From: Heliopora coerulea
Taxonomy: Eukaryota > Cnidaria > Anthozoa > Scleralcyonacea > Helioporidae
Assembly (NCBI GenBank): GCA_030142905.1
Contig: JASJOG010000055.1
Location: 975,501-1,039,500 of the forward strand
Reading direction: 5' to 3'
DNA length: 64,000 nt
In this document: one piece after another, positions 46,024 to 56,519 of the stretch
How the letters are laid out: each line of letters opens with the position of its first letter
How positions within the stretch are numbered: position 1 is the stretch's first letter
The notes under the pieces: model-generated
What the model was told of the DNA's origin: nothing
The model's input: only the letters and a program-made list of their open reading frames with translations
The model's database searches: none
Made by a program: the position numbers and the translations under genes

Positions 46024-49000
46024 TTTCTGTCATTGGACGAACATGACGTCGGTGACACAACGGACATTTGACAGTGCAATTCTTGACCTCCGAACGGCTG
46101 CGTAGAATCCAATATTCTTCTCGGATGTGGTTGAACACGTGTTCGACTCCGGCGTGGATCAACTTACGATGGTAGTCAATGACGATCAGGCAGGTAATAT
46201 CATGGGTATGGTCCAATATTATCGGATGCTTCGCGTCCCATGGTAATTCCACTTTGTCAAGGCGTCCTCCTACGCGTAGAACTCCACTTACTAACAGTGG
46301 ATCAAGGCTGGCAATTCGGCTGTCACATGAGACAGGAACACCTTTTGACAACAATTTGATTTCAGCTGAGAAACGATCTTGTTGTGCCCACTTGATCCAG
46401 TACAATTTCGCTTCGTCCAATTCTTTGACTTCTAGAGCGTCAGTTTTTCGTTGATCTCTGTTACGTAGGTTGTGGCAAAACCGTAAAATCCAGGCTGTGA
46501 CACGAATGAGCTTGAGCAAACTCGAGTAGCTTGCCGGATCAAATAGCTGGCTTACTTGAACTTGAGTTTTTAAGACCCTTTTCTTTAACTCAGCTTCGGC
46601 TGTTGACGGAGCAGAGCAGGACACATCATCGATTGGCCATTCTGACTTGTCACACCTTAAGAAGTCCGGTCCCGTCATCCACCATGACGCCCCTTGAATG
46701 TCTACCGCACTTGCTCCTCTGGTCGCGATGTCTGCTACATTTATGTTCGTACTGACATGATGCCATTGTTCTGGATCACTTTCGGATATCACTTCTGCAA
46801 CACGGTTGGCCACGAATGGTCGGAAGTTGCGTGGTTCACCATGGATCCACCAAATAACTGTGGTGGAATCTGTCAAATACGTTACATCGCGTATGCTAAG
46901 ATCTAAATGTTCACAGATAGTCTTGGCCACACATACAGCTAACTGACAGCCCATCAACTCTCCTCGTGGTATTGAGATAGTCTTCAATAGCATAAGGCGT
47001 GTCTTTGCCATTACCAGATGGCACACAATCTCCCCATCTGACAGTAAGGCACGTATGTAAGCGACAGCGGCACATGCTTCTTCGGACGCATCACAAAACA
47101 CTATAAGTTCTTTCATTACTGTTTCAGAAGAGAGGCTGTAAATGTAACGTGGAACAGTAAAATATCTTAGGGCAATCATCTCGGATTCCCATTTTGCCCA
47201 CTCACTTGCAAGGTCAGCTGGTAAGGGCGTGTCCCAATCTAGGCCTCGTGACCATGCACGTTGCAGGATAACCTTTGCACGAACTGTAAATGGACTGGAC
47301 CATCCAAGTGGATCATACAATCCAGCCAACTTTGCAAGGACGCCCCTTTTTGTGGACTGTGCGGGTGGACGGTCAAGGTGTGCGTAGGCGAGACCTAATG
47401 TGTCTGACTGTGGATCCCATCTTATTCCCAGTGCTCGTCCTGATGGCAGTTCGCCTTGCTCTAGGACCTCATTTGAAATGGCTCGATTGGCTTCAGGGAT
47501 TGTTGACAACACATCAGGTGATGATGAAAGCCATTTACACATGGGGAACCCACCCTTTGACATAAGGGCGGTGACATCAACTCGCATAGTCACTGCTTGT
47601 GGCATGCTGACACAGGAGGCGTAGAAGTCATCCACAAAGATGTTGCGTCGGACTGCAGCAGCCGCTTCTGGCCATCGTTGTTTGTTGTCTTCAGTTGTAC
47701 GAATGACTGCAAAATTTGCCTCGCATTTGTCACCGAAAACTAAGCAGTTCATTTCATAAACATCAGGCGGTCTTGTCAAATCCATGTCTCGCCATAAATA
47801 TTGGTGATATTTACGATCTTCTTTCAGACGAACATGGCAGAACATATCTGAGACATCCCCCGCAAGTGCAATTGGTTGTTCACGAAACCGCAACAAGATA
47901 CCAGGAAGATCATTATGGAGGCTTGGCCCTGCCTCAAGGCAATCGTTGAGGCAGATACCCTCATGCTGTGCAGCAGAGTCAAAGACAACTCGTGGCAGTG
48001 GTTTGTGAGGGCTTATTACAGGGTGATGTGGCAGCAGCCATCGTTCTCCATTCACAACATGCTCTTCAGGAGCTAACTTGCGGGCAAACCCTTTCTCTAC
48101 ATATGCATTAATAGCCTGGCAATATCCTTTGGCTAGTTTGGGATCTTTCTGTAGACGTCGTTCTACAGACTTTAAACGGCACAGAGCTGTCTGAAAATTT
48201 TCAGGTAATAATGGTCTCTCAGTCTTCCAAAGCAACCCCAGTTCGTACCCTGACTCAACTTTACGACATGTTTTGTTCATAGTTTCAATAGCATGCTGTT
48301 CACTTCGTGTATACTGTGTAGTAGCTTCGTTTTGAACTCCAAAAGCATCAATCTCCCAGAATTTTCGCAACTGATGGTTAGCATCCTTCTCTTCTTCCAC
48401 AACTTGCACACGTAAGACACGCTTTCTAGAACTCTCCATGGTTGGTACAGGACCAGCAACAACCCAACCAAGTAGCGTCTGCTCAGCATACGGTTCACCA
48501 CACTTGCCATGCCTAACATCCAATGGTGCCATCAAGAATGCAGCATCAAGGCCAAGTAACACATCAACTTTCATTTCACCCATCGACTCAATGGGAACAT
48601 CACGCAAGTGTTCATATCGCTTCTTTATTTCTGTCCAGTGAACAGCTTGCACTGGCTCACAAATGTTTTTCATAGTCCATGCATGCACAACATCCTTTGT
48701 AATTGATGTTGCAAATGGAAGACGAACACATTGTGACTTGAGAGTGGTACGGATTCCACCGACGGCATCAACAGTGAGATTCTGCTTTTGATCTTGGACC
48801 CCTAACTGTTTGGCAAACCCAGTCCTAATCAAGCTTGTTTCACTACCAGAATCTAAGAGTACAGTCCCCCTAACTATTTCTCCAGAGTTGCTAATAAATG
48901 GGACAACTACAGTTTTGAGTGCAACCTTAGTATGGCCTGCAGCATTCGTTTGTGCTTTGCCACAGTGAACGCCCTTCTGCTCAGGTGGTGCAGGTGGCTT

Positions 49001-50284
49001 AGATGTACTATGAAGCAGTTTGTTGTGACCTTTCACACAGGAATTAACCCCACACTTAGGCGCAGTGCACTGGCGACGCTGATGCCCTAGTCCCAAGCAC
49101 CCGAAACACACTCCTTTTGCTTTGACAATTTCCCATCGCTTATTGATGTCAGCAGCTAAGAAAACTGGGCATTCACTTTCCTTATGCTTACCAATGCTAT
49201 CACACAAAGCGCATTTCCCTCCTCTCACAGTCAGTAGTCTCCTAGATGGAAACTTAGGATCGCGCTTAGGGTCCTGTTTTGCTGGGTGAGTTAGGTCATT
49301 ATAGTGGTCACGCTTGCGCATTGCCTTAGCTCGCAGTTGGGCCCATTTTGCTAATCCCTCAACCGACTCTACTACTTGCTTGCGTTCTATCTGTCTTACC
49401 CACTCATCTCTTTCACTAGGTGGTAACTTGCGAACTAATTGTGTACATAAAGGCATGCTACTCAACTCATGCTTGTAATCTGGCTTATCTAAGGCAAATA
49501 CTGCTGCTTGTAAGGCATCAGCATATCGCTCAAATCCCTCACGATCCTTTTCCTTAATGCAACCCCAACTTGTAATGCGGTGTAAATGGGCATCCACAAC
49601 TTCATGGGGGTCCCCATACCTATCACTAAGTAATTTGACTGCCTTTGGGTAGTCCCCAGGCCCCCCGGTCAAGCAAGAAATAACTTCTCTCACTTTATTG
49701 TTGATACAGTTATTCAAATGTGCAAGTTTAACTGCCTCAGAAAGAGACTTGTTTTTGTCCACAAGTGCACTGAATATTCCCCAGAAATATGGCCATTTGT
49801 CAGGACTTCCATCAAACATTGGCACAGTTACTCCCTTTAAACCGCCAATATGGGCATGTTGTGTTCCCCCCGACACAACTGTGGGAACTTCACTGGATGG
49901 TTGATTTGACTGTTCGCTAGGCTGTTCATCCGACTGTTTATTCGAATGTTGGCTGTTGTTCACGGAGGGACTTGTAGTCTTCGGTTGGTCTGATTCCGCA
50001 AGATAATCTGCAACTTCCACTATGATTTCTGTCACATCCATTTCAACTTGCAATAACCATTCCCCATCAATTTCAATAGATGTTGGATCTGCTTGTTCTA
50101 GTTCCCTCACAACATCCCGTGCTTTCTCCCTGGCATCCTCAATATTTTTTGAATACTGACGTACCTTTGAAGCGCTTTCTTTATTGCTTATAAGCTCCTT
50201 AACTCTGTTTATATTTTGCGTAATGCTCGACTTTGCAACCTTCTTTTTCGATCTTAATTTATCAATTTCATTTACCTCAGGCAT
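46016..50284 (-). CDS. BEL/Pao gag-pol polyprotein (1422 aa)
   Basis: Encodes capsid, protease, reverse transcriptase, RNase H and the start of integrase. Residues 1-100 are helical and charged. About 150-300 is the DUF1759 gag domain ('VPMFDGSPDKWPYFWGIF'). Zinc-knuckle-like Cys clusters lie at ~350-415 ('CFGCLGLGHQRRQC'). The A17 aspartic protease has 'VLLDSGSETSLI' at ~478. RT has 'PLPRVVFDSAA', 'LAGDVSDMFCHV' and active site 'FVDDFYAS' at ~883. The RNase H-like domain has 'IVFCDASEEACAAV' at ~1066. The integrase zinc-binding domain has 'HAGVEHVFNHIREEYWI' and 'CPLCHRR' at the end. ATG 50284 is the first after the LTR. The frame ends at TGA overlapping an ATG (ATGA) that opens the integrase frame, in place of the single ORF usual in this family. 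Confidence 0.9.
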   Translation of the reverse strand: MPEVNEIDKLRSKKKVAKSSITQNINRVKELISNKESASKVRQYSKNIEDAREKARDVVRELEQADPTSIEIDGEWLLQVEMDVTEIIVEVADYLAESDQPKTTSPSVNNSQHSNKQSDEQPSEQSNQPSSEVPTVVSGGTQHAHIGGLKGVTVPMFDGSPDKWPYFWGIFSALVDKNKSLSEAVKLAHLNNCINNKVREVISCLTGGPGDYPKAVKLLSDRYGDPHEVVDAHLHRITSWGCIKEKDREGFERYADALQAAVFALDKPDYKHELSSMPLCTQLVRKLPPSERDEWVRQIERKQVVESVEGLAKWAQLRAKAMRKRDHYNDLTHPAKQDPKRDPKFPSRRLLTVRGGKCALCDSIGKHKESECPVFLAADINKRWEIVKAKGVCFGCLGLGHQRRQCTAPKCGVNSCVKGHNKLLHSTSKPPAPPEQKGVHCGKAQTNAAGHTKVALKTVVVPFISNSGEIVRGTVLLDSGSETSLIRTGFAKQLGVQDQKQNLTVDAVGGIRTTLKSQCVRLPFATSITKDVVHAWTMKNICEPVQAVHWTEIKKRYEHLRDVPIESMGEMKVDVLLGLDAAFLMAPLDVRHGKCGEPYAEQTLLGWVVAGPVPTMESSRKRVLRVQVVEEEKDANHQLRKFWEIDAFGVQNEATTQYTRSEQHAIETMNKTCRKVESGYELGLLWKTERPLLPENFQTALCRLKSVERRLQKDPKLAKGYCQAINAYVEKGFARKLAPEEHVVNGERWLLPHHPVISPHKPLPRVVFDSAAQHEGICLNDCLEAGPSLHNDLPGILLRFREQPIALAGDVSDMFCHVRLKEDRKYHQYLWRDMDLTRPPDVYEMNCLVFGDKCEANFAVIRTTEDNKQRWPEAAAAVRRNIFVDDFYASCVSMPQAVTMRVDVTALMSKGGFPMCKWLSSSPDVLSTIPEANRAISNEVLEQGELPSGRALGIRWDPQSDTLGLAYAHLDRPPAQSTKRGVLAKLAGLYDPLGWSSPFTVRAKVILQRAWSRGLDWDTPLPADLASEWAKWESEMIALRYFTVPRYIYSLSSETVMKELIVFCDASEEACAAVAYIRALLSDGEIVCHLVMAKTRLMLLKTISIPRGELMGCQLAVCVAKTICEHLDLSIRDVTYLTDSTTVIWWIHGEPRNFRPFVANRVAEVISESDPEQWHHVSTNINVADIATRGASAVDIQGASWWMTGPDFLRCDKSEWPIDDVSCSAPSTAEAELKKRVLKTQVQVSQLFDPASYSSLLKLIRVTAWILRFCHNLRNRDQRKTDALEVKELDEAKLYWIKWAQQDRFSAEIKLLSKGVPVSCDSRIASLDPLLVSGVLRVGGRLDKVELPWDAKHPIILDHTHDITCLIVIDYHRKLIHAGVEHVFNHIREEYWILRSRSEVKNCTVKCPLCHRRHVRPMTENE

Positions 50285-50311
50285 AATTTTAATCCGGCTC
50301 GAAGGACCAAC

Positions 50312-50545
50312 TGTCTATGACGGCAGACTTTTCTTTCTAGGCGTAGTTTTTAACAGAAAAAACCCACTTTATTGGCTTACAAATTCCTTTCTTTACACGA
50401 TTACAAACGTCTGATCACCGACCCAACATGTCCTCCCCTTGTTTCCATAACAATGCTAATTTTATGCGGCCTAGCGCCAAGTCCCGCGCAGCCAACAAAA
50501 CAGAATAATTTAAACATACTAGTTAATAACTCAGCATTCAAAACA
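50312..50545 (-). repeat. BEL LTR (5' LTR of the minus-strand element)
   Basis: 234 bp. It ends 27 bp before the polyprotein start codon, so the leader is very short and is mostly primer-binding site. Confidence 0.95.
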
Positions 50546-50550
50546 GTGAT

Positions 50551-51539
50551 TGTAGAATGAAAGCTCCTTAATACAAAGCTAATTATTACAGTTTGTTCAA
50601 GATATATTTTTCACTCTTTTAATATACAAGTTCACCTATTATCTTCAATAATTACTTGAGGAACTTGTGTCCTTTAATTTCCAATTCATGAAGTTATCAT
50701 TATAAGTAGATATCACAGAAGTAATTGTGTAACCAAGTTTGTCTTCTTGCACAGCAATCGAATATATTGTATTCCTTTCATACCTTTACAGAAGGTTATT
50801 GCCAGTAATAATCCCACTGTTACCAGTGTTTAATTACTTCACTATTTCCTAGCTAGCTATTTTGCTGTCATTCCTTATACCTTATTGTTACTATAATAAT
50901 TGCATTACCATTTAACAGTGTTGCCATTGCCATTAAATAAATCGTATTGCAGTTAGAAAAGTTGTGATCAATTGAACAGTTTTCATAAAAAAAAACTTAT
51001 CCTATAACTCTTCATAGAACTGTTTTGTAATGTTCTTACTACTCTACAGATACAATAATTTATAGCAATATCCTGTGGGCATTATTTGCCCTAATACCAA
51101 ATCAATTATCTTCTTTTATACATCCTATTCCGGTAACTTCCATTGCTCATTATCGTTGGTTATACCTTGTGCAATCAGAAAGTCACTTTTATTTTACACT
51201 AAATTTCTCATACTTTTCAGAAAATCACATGACTTATAGTATTTCCATTGTCTCTGTAAGAACAAGTCCCCTTACACGCTTCAGTAAACACTGTTATTTC
51301 CATACATTTTGATTTCATTATGTTATTGCAGTACATCCTTTAGTACTCACATTTGTCACATGTCGGCAAGTACTTCTTTACAACGCCGTCATAACAACAG
51401 ACTTCAATTTATGCATTTAGTTTTCCACTATCGAGATTCTCCTGGGAAAATTTTACAATATCAAAATAAACAAACACTAAGATCTGACAGAGAAGAAAAC
51501 GTCTACAAACTTTTACTTGCGAGTGGAACATTGAACCTT
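50551..51539. other. AT-rich intergenic sequence
   Basis: Right flank of the BEL insertion. Nothing recognised. The short ORF at 51309-51572 may be upstream Rep sequence but cannot be confirmed. Confidence 0.4.
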
Positions 51540-53020
51540 CTGTGGCAACTGGAGCAGGATATAATGCTGTAAATGATATATGTGAGGCTTTGAACTTCTG
51601 GTGCAAGAATTCCTCAATAAATTGTGCCAAATGTAATTCGATAGTTTATCAGAAATTACCACCTAATTTTATAAAAAAATACCTGTCAAATCTACACAAG
51701 ATTGTGTGTGCTGCAGTAGTCGTTATGTTGTGCCTCATTTTAATTCAATACCTGAACCACTAAGAGAGTTAACGAAGGAAAATGTACAAACGCTACATCA
51801 TTTTGACTTGGATTGTGGTCTTTATGGATGTGAGTCGCATGGTTACTGGGCCAAAACTGGAATGATCCCTTTAAGAGCTTGCAATATATCTATTGAACAA
51901 GAAATTGAATCAATAGTGAATGCTTCTGATTGCCAAAAATGTTTACATGTGTATCAGTACCTCATGAATTGAGAAATTTTCAGTTATTCTCTTTTTGTAT
52001 TATTACATGAACAACAACTTCATAATTCCACTCTGTTAATCCGTTTGATTTGGATAAAACGAAAGGTATTGAACGTGCCCTGTGGACAAATCTTTACCCA
52101 TACACAGACTGGTGCAAGTGTATGATCTCTGGTGCAACAATGAGGCAAAGTGCCAAAATCTCTTTCTATGCAAAAGTTTACAGTGAAATTCCGGACTATG
52201 TGCTTCACTTTGACCTTTTGCAATTTCATTTTGACCATTGTATGTACCAAGTCATCAGTGGTGCAATCAACACCAGTTGACTTTTGAATTCCTCACCTGC
52301 ACGAGCTTTGGACACTAAACCTTTCTCTTCAATTTATTGACAATGGCAATGCTGTAGCACAATTCGGCTTACCTGACGTTTTCATTACTTCTAGTCCATT
52401 TGAATGGAGCTTTCCATTCCCTAAATGGTTGGATGACATTAGGAATAAAACAGGACGTGGACCAATGGAACTTGCAGTCTTTGAAACACAACACATCCCA
52501 GATACTTTGAAAGAAATAGTACAAGGTTATCTCTGCAGTAGCAATAACAACAGATGGACCAACCATATATTTTCATACAACAGAATTGCAGCACATAAAA
52601 ACGTTTAGACATACTTCTATCGTGTCGAATTTCAGCAAAGGGGAACTGTCCACCCTCATTTATTAATTTGGCTCTATGACCTGACTAAGGCACTACACCA
52701 ATTTATTTGAGCAAATATACCCAGATTGAACCCCCAACTTGCTTACCAAGTTCACAAACTACAGAGTTCAGATAGACGTTCTCATTGTTTAAACCTCCAA
52801 GCTGAAGACTCCTTATTTGAAATAAAGAACGGATGCCACATCTATCCCCTAAAACATTCTGCTGCCGAGTTTGCATTAAATTTACGAGCATACGTCACTA
52901 TGCTAATACCCACCTTAAAATGTTCTGTAGACTACAGTACTGAGGGAAAAGGCCTCTATGCAAAAAACCTACCAATCAGAAGGCCGGATTTTTTGAATGG
53001 ACCAATGGGAAGGGCGGATT
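51540..53020 (+). pseudogene. Helitron-like Rep remnant (DUF6570 and HUH)
   Basis: Second Helitron Rep copy, opposite in orientation to 16813-18985. Blocks in order: 'CAKCNSIVYQKLPPNFIKKY'; 'VPHFNSIPEPLRELT...GYWAKTGMIPL' as in DUF6570; 'LPDVFITSSPFEWSFPFPKW' with 'ETQHIPDTLKEIVQGY' (52360-52530); and the HUH nuclease motif 'EFQQRGTVHPHLLIWLYD' (about 52629-52682, HPH). The last block is 'SAAEFALNLRAYVTML' and 'CSVDYSTEGKGLYAKN' to ~52970. Each block lies in a different frame or is cut by stops. The helicase half is absent. The trailing ~50 codons after KNLPI are unrelated. Confidence 0.75.
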
Positions 53021-53149
53021 AGGGATTAACATTGGGGCAGGTGACCTCTAATTTTTCTATTGTGAAGTCTAATGAGTGGGTGACCTCTCCATGCAATGGC
53101 AGGCTCACTTGGGAAGCAAAGTAATGGCAAAAGTTCGGCAAAATGAAAA

Positions 53150-53700
53150 GTGACTGTTGGTGAATTTCTCGAAGCTTCCCAACTAGTTTTTTTGGATTTT
53201 GTGGTCAATAGCAAAGTCCGTTTGGGCTGATTTTTCACACACTTGATCTTTTCATTGCTAGGAAGACTTCTGTGGAGTTAGTTTTGCAGTTTGGAAGTTC
53301 TTGATAGCGAGCAAGGTGAGTTCTCATAAGCAAAGTTTGCTGTTGTATGCAAATCGAGCATTAAGTAGGGATGTGTAACCAGTCATGCTTGTAAGCATTT
53401 GACGGTTGGTGGTCTCTTGAAAAATTTGAATTTGAAATGAAACACTTAGAAAACCATGATTTTAAGTGGATAATATCATTTACAAAGACTCTCGAAGGTA
53501 TAACAAAGATCAGCATGAGTGAAGATTGACCGTTTAGGAGTTCATTGAACATTCTTAACTGATTTTTTGTATTTTGTGTGTGATAGTAAAGTCGGATTGG
53601 GATGATTTTTCACACACTTGTTCTTTTCATTGGTAGAAAGACTTCTGTGGAGTTTGTTTTGCATTTAGAATGTTTTTGGGATGATGCGATATGAGTTCTT
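53150..53700. repeat. diverged direct repeat pair, period ~375 bp
   Basis: 'gatttttcacacacttg(a/t)tcttttcattg' followed by 'gaagacttctgtggagtt' at ~53229 and again at ~53604, with similar upstream sequence. Not assigned to a family; possibly remnants of a repeat preceding the Penelope-like element. Confidence 0.6.
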
Positions 53701-53904
53701 GTAGTTCATGTTAATGTGAAGTGTGGTATCTGTGATATGTTAAGTTTTTGTGACAGAATAAGTGAACGCATAGATGATAAGTATGAAATAATCACACATT
53801 TATACATCAGTGAAGCTTTTATTGTTATTAGGTAAGTTTAATAGAATTGTGACATGTTTGAGGAAGTTGATCGTCCAGGTTAGTGTAGTCTTGAGAAAGA
53901 CTGT

Positions 53905-53956
53905 TGGTTGAAGTGACTGACGTTTCGACAGCCTTAGCGGCGGTTATCTTCAGAGT
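53905..53956 (-). ncRNA. hammerhead-ribozyme-like motif in Penelope 3' region
   Basis: On the minus strand the core CTGAAGA is followed by a stem (ACCGCC/GGCTGT with one mismatch), then C-GAAA and CGTC. This fits CUGANGA-stem II-GAAA. Hammerhead motifs are known in the LTR-like ends of Penelope-like elements. Stem III and the cleavage site were not modelled. Confidence 0.45.
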
Positions 53957-54109
53957 CAAAAGGAGAGTAAAGGTCAGGTTCGCCTGTATTTGTATCTGGC
54001 TTGTCCGTGATAAGTGGGCGGTCATATTAGTCATGGAGGTGTGATATTTGGCGAGAAGCAATGGGTGTGGTTGTGTAGGCGTTAATTATCAGTTAGTCGA
54101 AGGGTAAGT

Positions 54110-55075
54110 CTATTGGCTGCTCGCACGTTTGACTTTGTGAATTAGTCGTTTGTAAGGTCCCGGTAATTGTTGTGATCGGTTTAATGGATTTTGTTCTAAG
54201 TTCGTATACCAGCTTTCTAGTGTGAGTCGCTGTTTGTAGTTGGTGCTGTACGTAATGCATTTTGCCGAATCCCAGTCAATGTTGTGTTTGGTTTGTCGGT
54301 GGTGTTCGGCAATGTGGTTGGTTTTGTCTCCGTTTTTTGTCCCTCGTTTGTGTTCTGTTAGTCGTATATTTAAGTTTCTGCTAGTCTCACCTATATAAGT
54401 GGCTTGGCAGTCGGAGCAATTAATTTTGTAAATTGCACCTTGTCTTTCGTGCGGTTGTTCTCTGTCCTTAACATTAGTCAGTACATGTCGTAAAGTTGTG
54501 ATGGGTTTGTGCGCTACTCGTATGTTGTATGGTCGTAAGATACACGAGATAATCTCAGACGTACCTTTTATGTAGGGTATCGTTGCTGTAGTTGTTGTCG
54601 GACTGTTGTTTTTGTCGCGTTCATTGTCTTTGTAAGTGTTAAGTTTGATGAAGTCAGAGTTATAGTTGTTTTTGTGGAAAACGCATTGTAGGTAGTCATT
54701 TTCTTGGCGTAGAGCGTTGGGTGAGTTACAAATGAGTTGTGCGCGTCTCGTCAATGTTTTGATGGTGGTAGCTTTGTGTGAGGTTGGATTGTACGACGAT
54801 TGGTCAAGTAGTCTGTCAGTATGCGTTGGTTTCCTGTAGACAGTGGTCTGTAGTTTGTTATTGTCACAACTTACCAAACAGTCAAGGAACGGAATAGGTC
54901 CGTCTTCTTCAATCTCTTTGGTAAATTGTATGTGACTGTTCTGTTCATTAATGTGTTTGTGAAACTTGTCAATCTCGTCTTCGGGTAGTGCAGTAATCGT
55001 GTCGTCAACGTAACGAAACCAAAAAGGTAACGTGTGTTTGTAAGTTGCAAGAGCTCGTTCCTCTATGGATTGCAT
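54110..55075 (-). CDS. Penelope-like RT C-terminus with GIY-YIG endonuclease (321 aa)
   Basis: Fragment of a retroelement enzyme that copies RNA and nicks DNA. Residues 20-30 hold the RT active site 'WFRYVDDTIT'. 'PFLDCLVSCDNNKLQTTVYR' and 'KPTHTDRLLDQSSYNP' are the thumb-adjacent blocks of Penelope RTs. Residues ~210-300 are the GIY-YIG nuclease: 'GAIYKINCSDCQATYIGETS', 'LNIRLTEHKRG', 'HIAEHHRQTKHNIDW' and a basic end. Open throughout with no stop, so this copy is fairly young although the RT fingers/palm N-terminal part is gone. ATG 55075 is simply the first in the truncated frame. It is not the native start. Confidence 0.85.
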   Translation of the reverse strand: MQSIEERALATYKHTLPFWFRYVDDTITALPEDEIDKFHKHINEQNSHIQFTKEIEEDGPIPFLDCLVSCDNNKLQTTVYRKPTHTDRLLDQSSYNPTSHKATTIKTLTRRAQLICNSPNALRQENDYLQCVFHKNNYNSDFIKLNTYKDNERDKNNSPTTTTATIPYIKGTSEIISCILRPYNIRVAHKPITTLRHVLTNVKDREQPHERQGAIYKINCSDCQATYIGETSRNLNIRLTEHKRGTKNGDKTNHIAEHHRQTKHNIDWDSAKCITYSTNYKQRLTLESWYTNLEQNPLNRSQQLPGPYKRLIHKVKRASSQ

Positions 55076-55108
55076 TTAATAGAATTATAGTTATATATCT
55101 GAATTGAA

Positions 55109-55606
55109 TTATTGAAGCAGTCTTGAATATTTTGAATTTGTAGGTGATAGAGGTTTGAGAGACATACAAGTTTTCAGGAATCTTTGGGTAGGTATTTCAA
55201 CATCGTTACATAATGCTATTTCATAAAATCCATCTGTTTTGTCTACAATGGGTTCTGTTGGTTGGTAATCTTGATGAGCATGACTCCAGTCAAGGATTTT
55301 TCTTCCATTTCCGTCCCAAAAGATTGTTGTGGTGAATTCATAGTTTGATATTTTGTAATTGATAAATAATGGTCCACTGTTAGAGTATGTTTCTAGGTCA
55401 GTTCTTCTATCCCATTGTGTCCTATATTTTAAAATAAATTTATAGAAGGTGGAACCTGAAAATGGATTATTGTCTGGCCACCAAATTAACCAGTGTTGAT
55501 GTTCTACTTGTAATTCTTCAGTGATAGTTTTCAATTTTCTGTTTGTTTGTTTTACGTAACCAAGAGAAGGACATAAATGTGCTTTGTCTTCATGTTCCAT
55601 TACCAA
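55109..55606 (-). CDS. hypothetical protein of the Polinton-like region (165 aa)
   Basis: Family not recognised. The protein is rich in aromatic residues (many Trp/Tyr: 'HQHWLIWWPDNNPFSGSTFY', 'FWDGNGRKILDWSHAHQDY') and has no membrane segment. The frame may have extended upstream through 'PHKYYFLV' and an in-frame stop near 55646. It ends at 55109, 30 bp before the Penelope-like truncation point. A virion or structural role is possible for such a compact element but is unsupported. Confidence 0.5.
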   Translation of the reverse strand: MVMEHEDKAHLCPSLGYVKQTNRKLKTITEELQVEHQHWLIWWPDNNPFSGSTFYKFILKYRTQWDRRTDLETYSNSGPLFINYKISNYEFTTTIFWDGNGRKILDWSHAHQDYQPTEPIVDKTDGFYEIALCNDVEIPTQRFLKTCMSLKPLSPTNSKYSRLLQ

Positions 55607-56240
55607 AAAATAATATTTGTGTGGTCTAGCTTTGAGATATGGTCATGCTATTTCTTCTAGAAAATTTAAAGCTGTTATTGATTGAACTTGTTTAACATCC
55701 ATGTTGATATTTGGTGTGAAAATTTTGATTGAGGGTTAATTTCAAAAATATATAAATGATTTTGGTTGTTATGGAAACTTGAGTGGTTTATGAATTAATT
55801 AGATTGTTGGTTGTTAGGGTAATTGAACTGTTATGTGATATTATTAGGGAAATTTGAGTATTTTGTTTTTTAAACTCGTGAAATTTGAATTATTTTTTGT
55901 AGATAAAAGTAAGTATTTGAGTGAAATAATAATGACACATTTAAATTATCTGATGGATTTATATTGGTGTAAATTGTTTGATATGCGAGATTTTTTTTTG
56001 GATGAAATGTAAAAATATTTATCCGACATGAAAGATAGATATTGTTGGTTGATCACGCAAGATGGTCAAGAAGATTTGTGTAATATTTTATGTGTTAAGG
56101 CAACAAAGATTGGAAATGGGATAGTGAGTTTGTGAAAGGAAAGCATTTTCATTGAGTGATTTAGTGGAGACATTATCTTCATTTCGCCTATAGTTCATTG
56201 AACAAATTCATGAAAATTTAGGAAAAAGGATTGGGACAAT
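55607..56240. other. AT-rich spacer
   Basis: Strongly T-rich. Apart from a possible upstream extension of the 55109-55606 frame, nothing is recognised. Confidence 0.4.
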
Positions 56241-56426
56241 ATGAGGTTTAATCCAGAGACATTATGCGATTGCAGACCTTTATATACTTTGCAACAACTG
56301 CATCAGCTGGAAGGTGTTGTGGAGATATTTGAAAATACTGATATGCATGAAGTATTGGATTGTAGTTATCCTTCTCCAGGTTGGGAAGAGTTTGTGAGAC
56401 AAGTGAATGAAAAAAAAGGTAAATAA
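56241..56426 (+). CDS. small hypothetical protein (61 aa)
   Basis: Not recognised. ATG 56241. It has two Cys near the N-terminus ('TLCDCRPLYTLQQL') and an acidic/aromatic C-terminal half ending in KKGK. It sits alone upstream of 56817. Could be a fragment. Confidence 0.3.
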   Translation: MRFNPETLCDCRPLYTLQQLHQLEGVVEIFENTDMHEVLDCSYPSPGWEEFVRQVNEKKGK

Positions 56427-56519
56427 ATTTGTGGAAGAAATGTGGTCAATTTTATGCTTCATAATGTAAAGGCAAAAATTTGTTTTTTTGATTTCTTTTG
56501 GGTTAGAGTTCTGACAACT

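Larger units (their letters stand above)
44803..50550 (-). mobile_element. BEL/Pao LTR retrotransposon
   Basis: Complete insertion: 5-bp duplication GTGAT (44803-44807 and 50546-50550) around two 234-bp LTRs with TG...CA ends. On the minus strand the 5' LTR is followed by a primer-binding site beginning TGGTCCTTCGAGCC, and a G-rich purine tract (GGGCGGGGG) precedes the 3' LTR. The LTRs differ at only about two positions, so insertion is recent compared with everything else here. Confidence 0.95.
53830..55080 (-). mobile_element. Penelope-like element, 5'-truncated
   Basis: Holds the end of a Penelope RT, a GIY-YIG endonuclease ORF and ~280 bp of 3' sequence with a hammerhead-like motif. The 5' truncation at ~55080 is typical of Penelope copies. 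Upstream (55109 on) the sequence changes to the Polinton-like region, so the element appears inserted there or at its edge. Confidence 0.8.

Noticed and set aside
46179..49904. Several 66-91 codon plus-strand ORFs
   Set aside because: Shadows of the 1422-codon BEL polyprotein on the minus strand.
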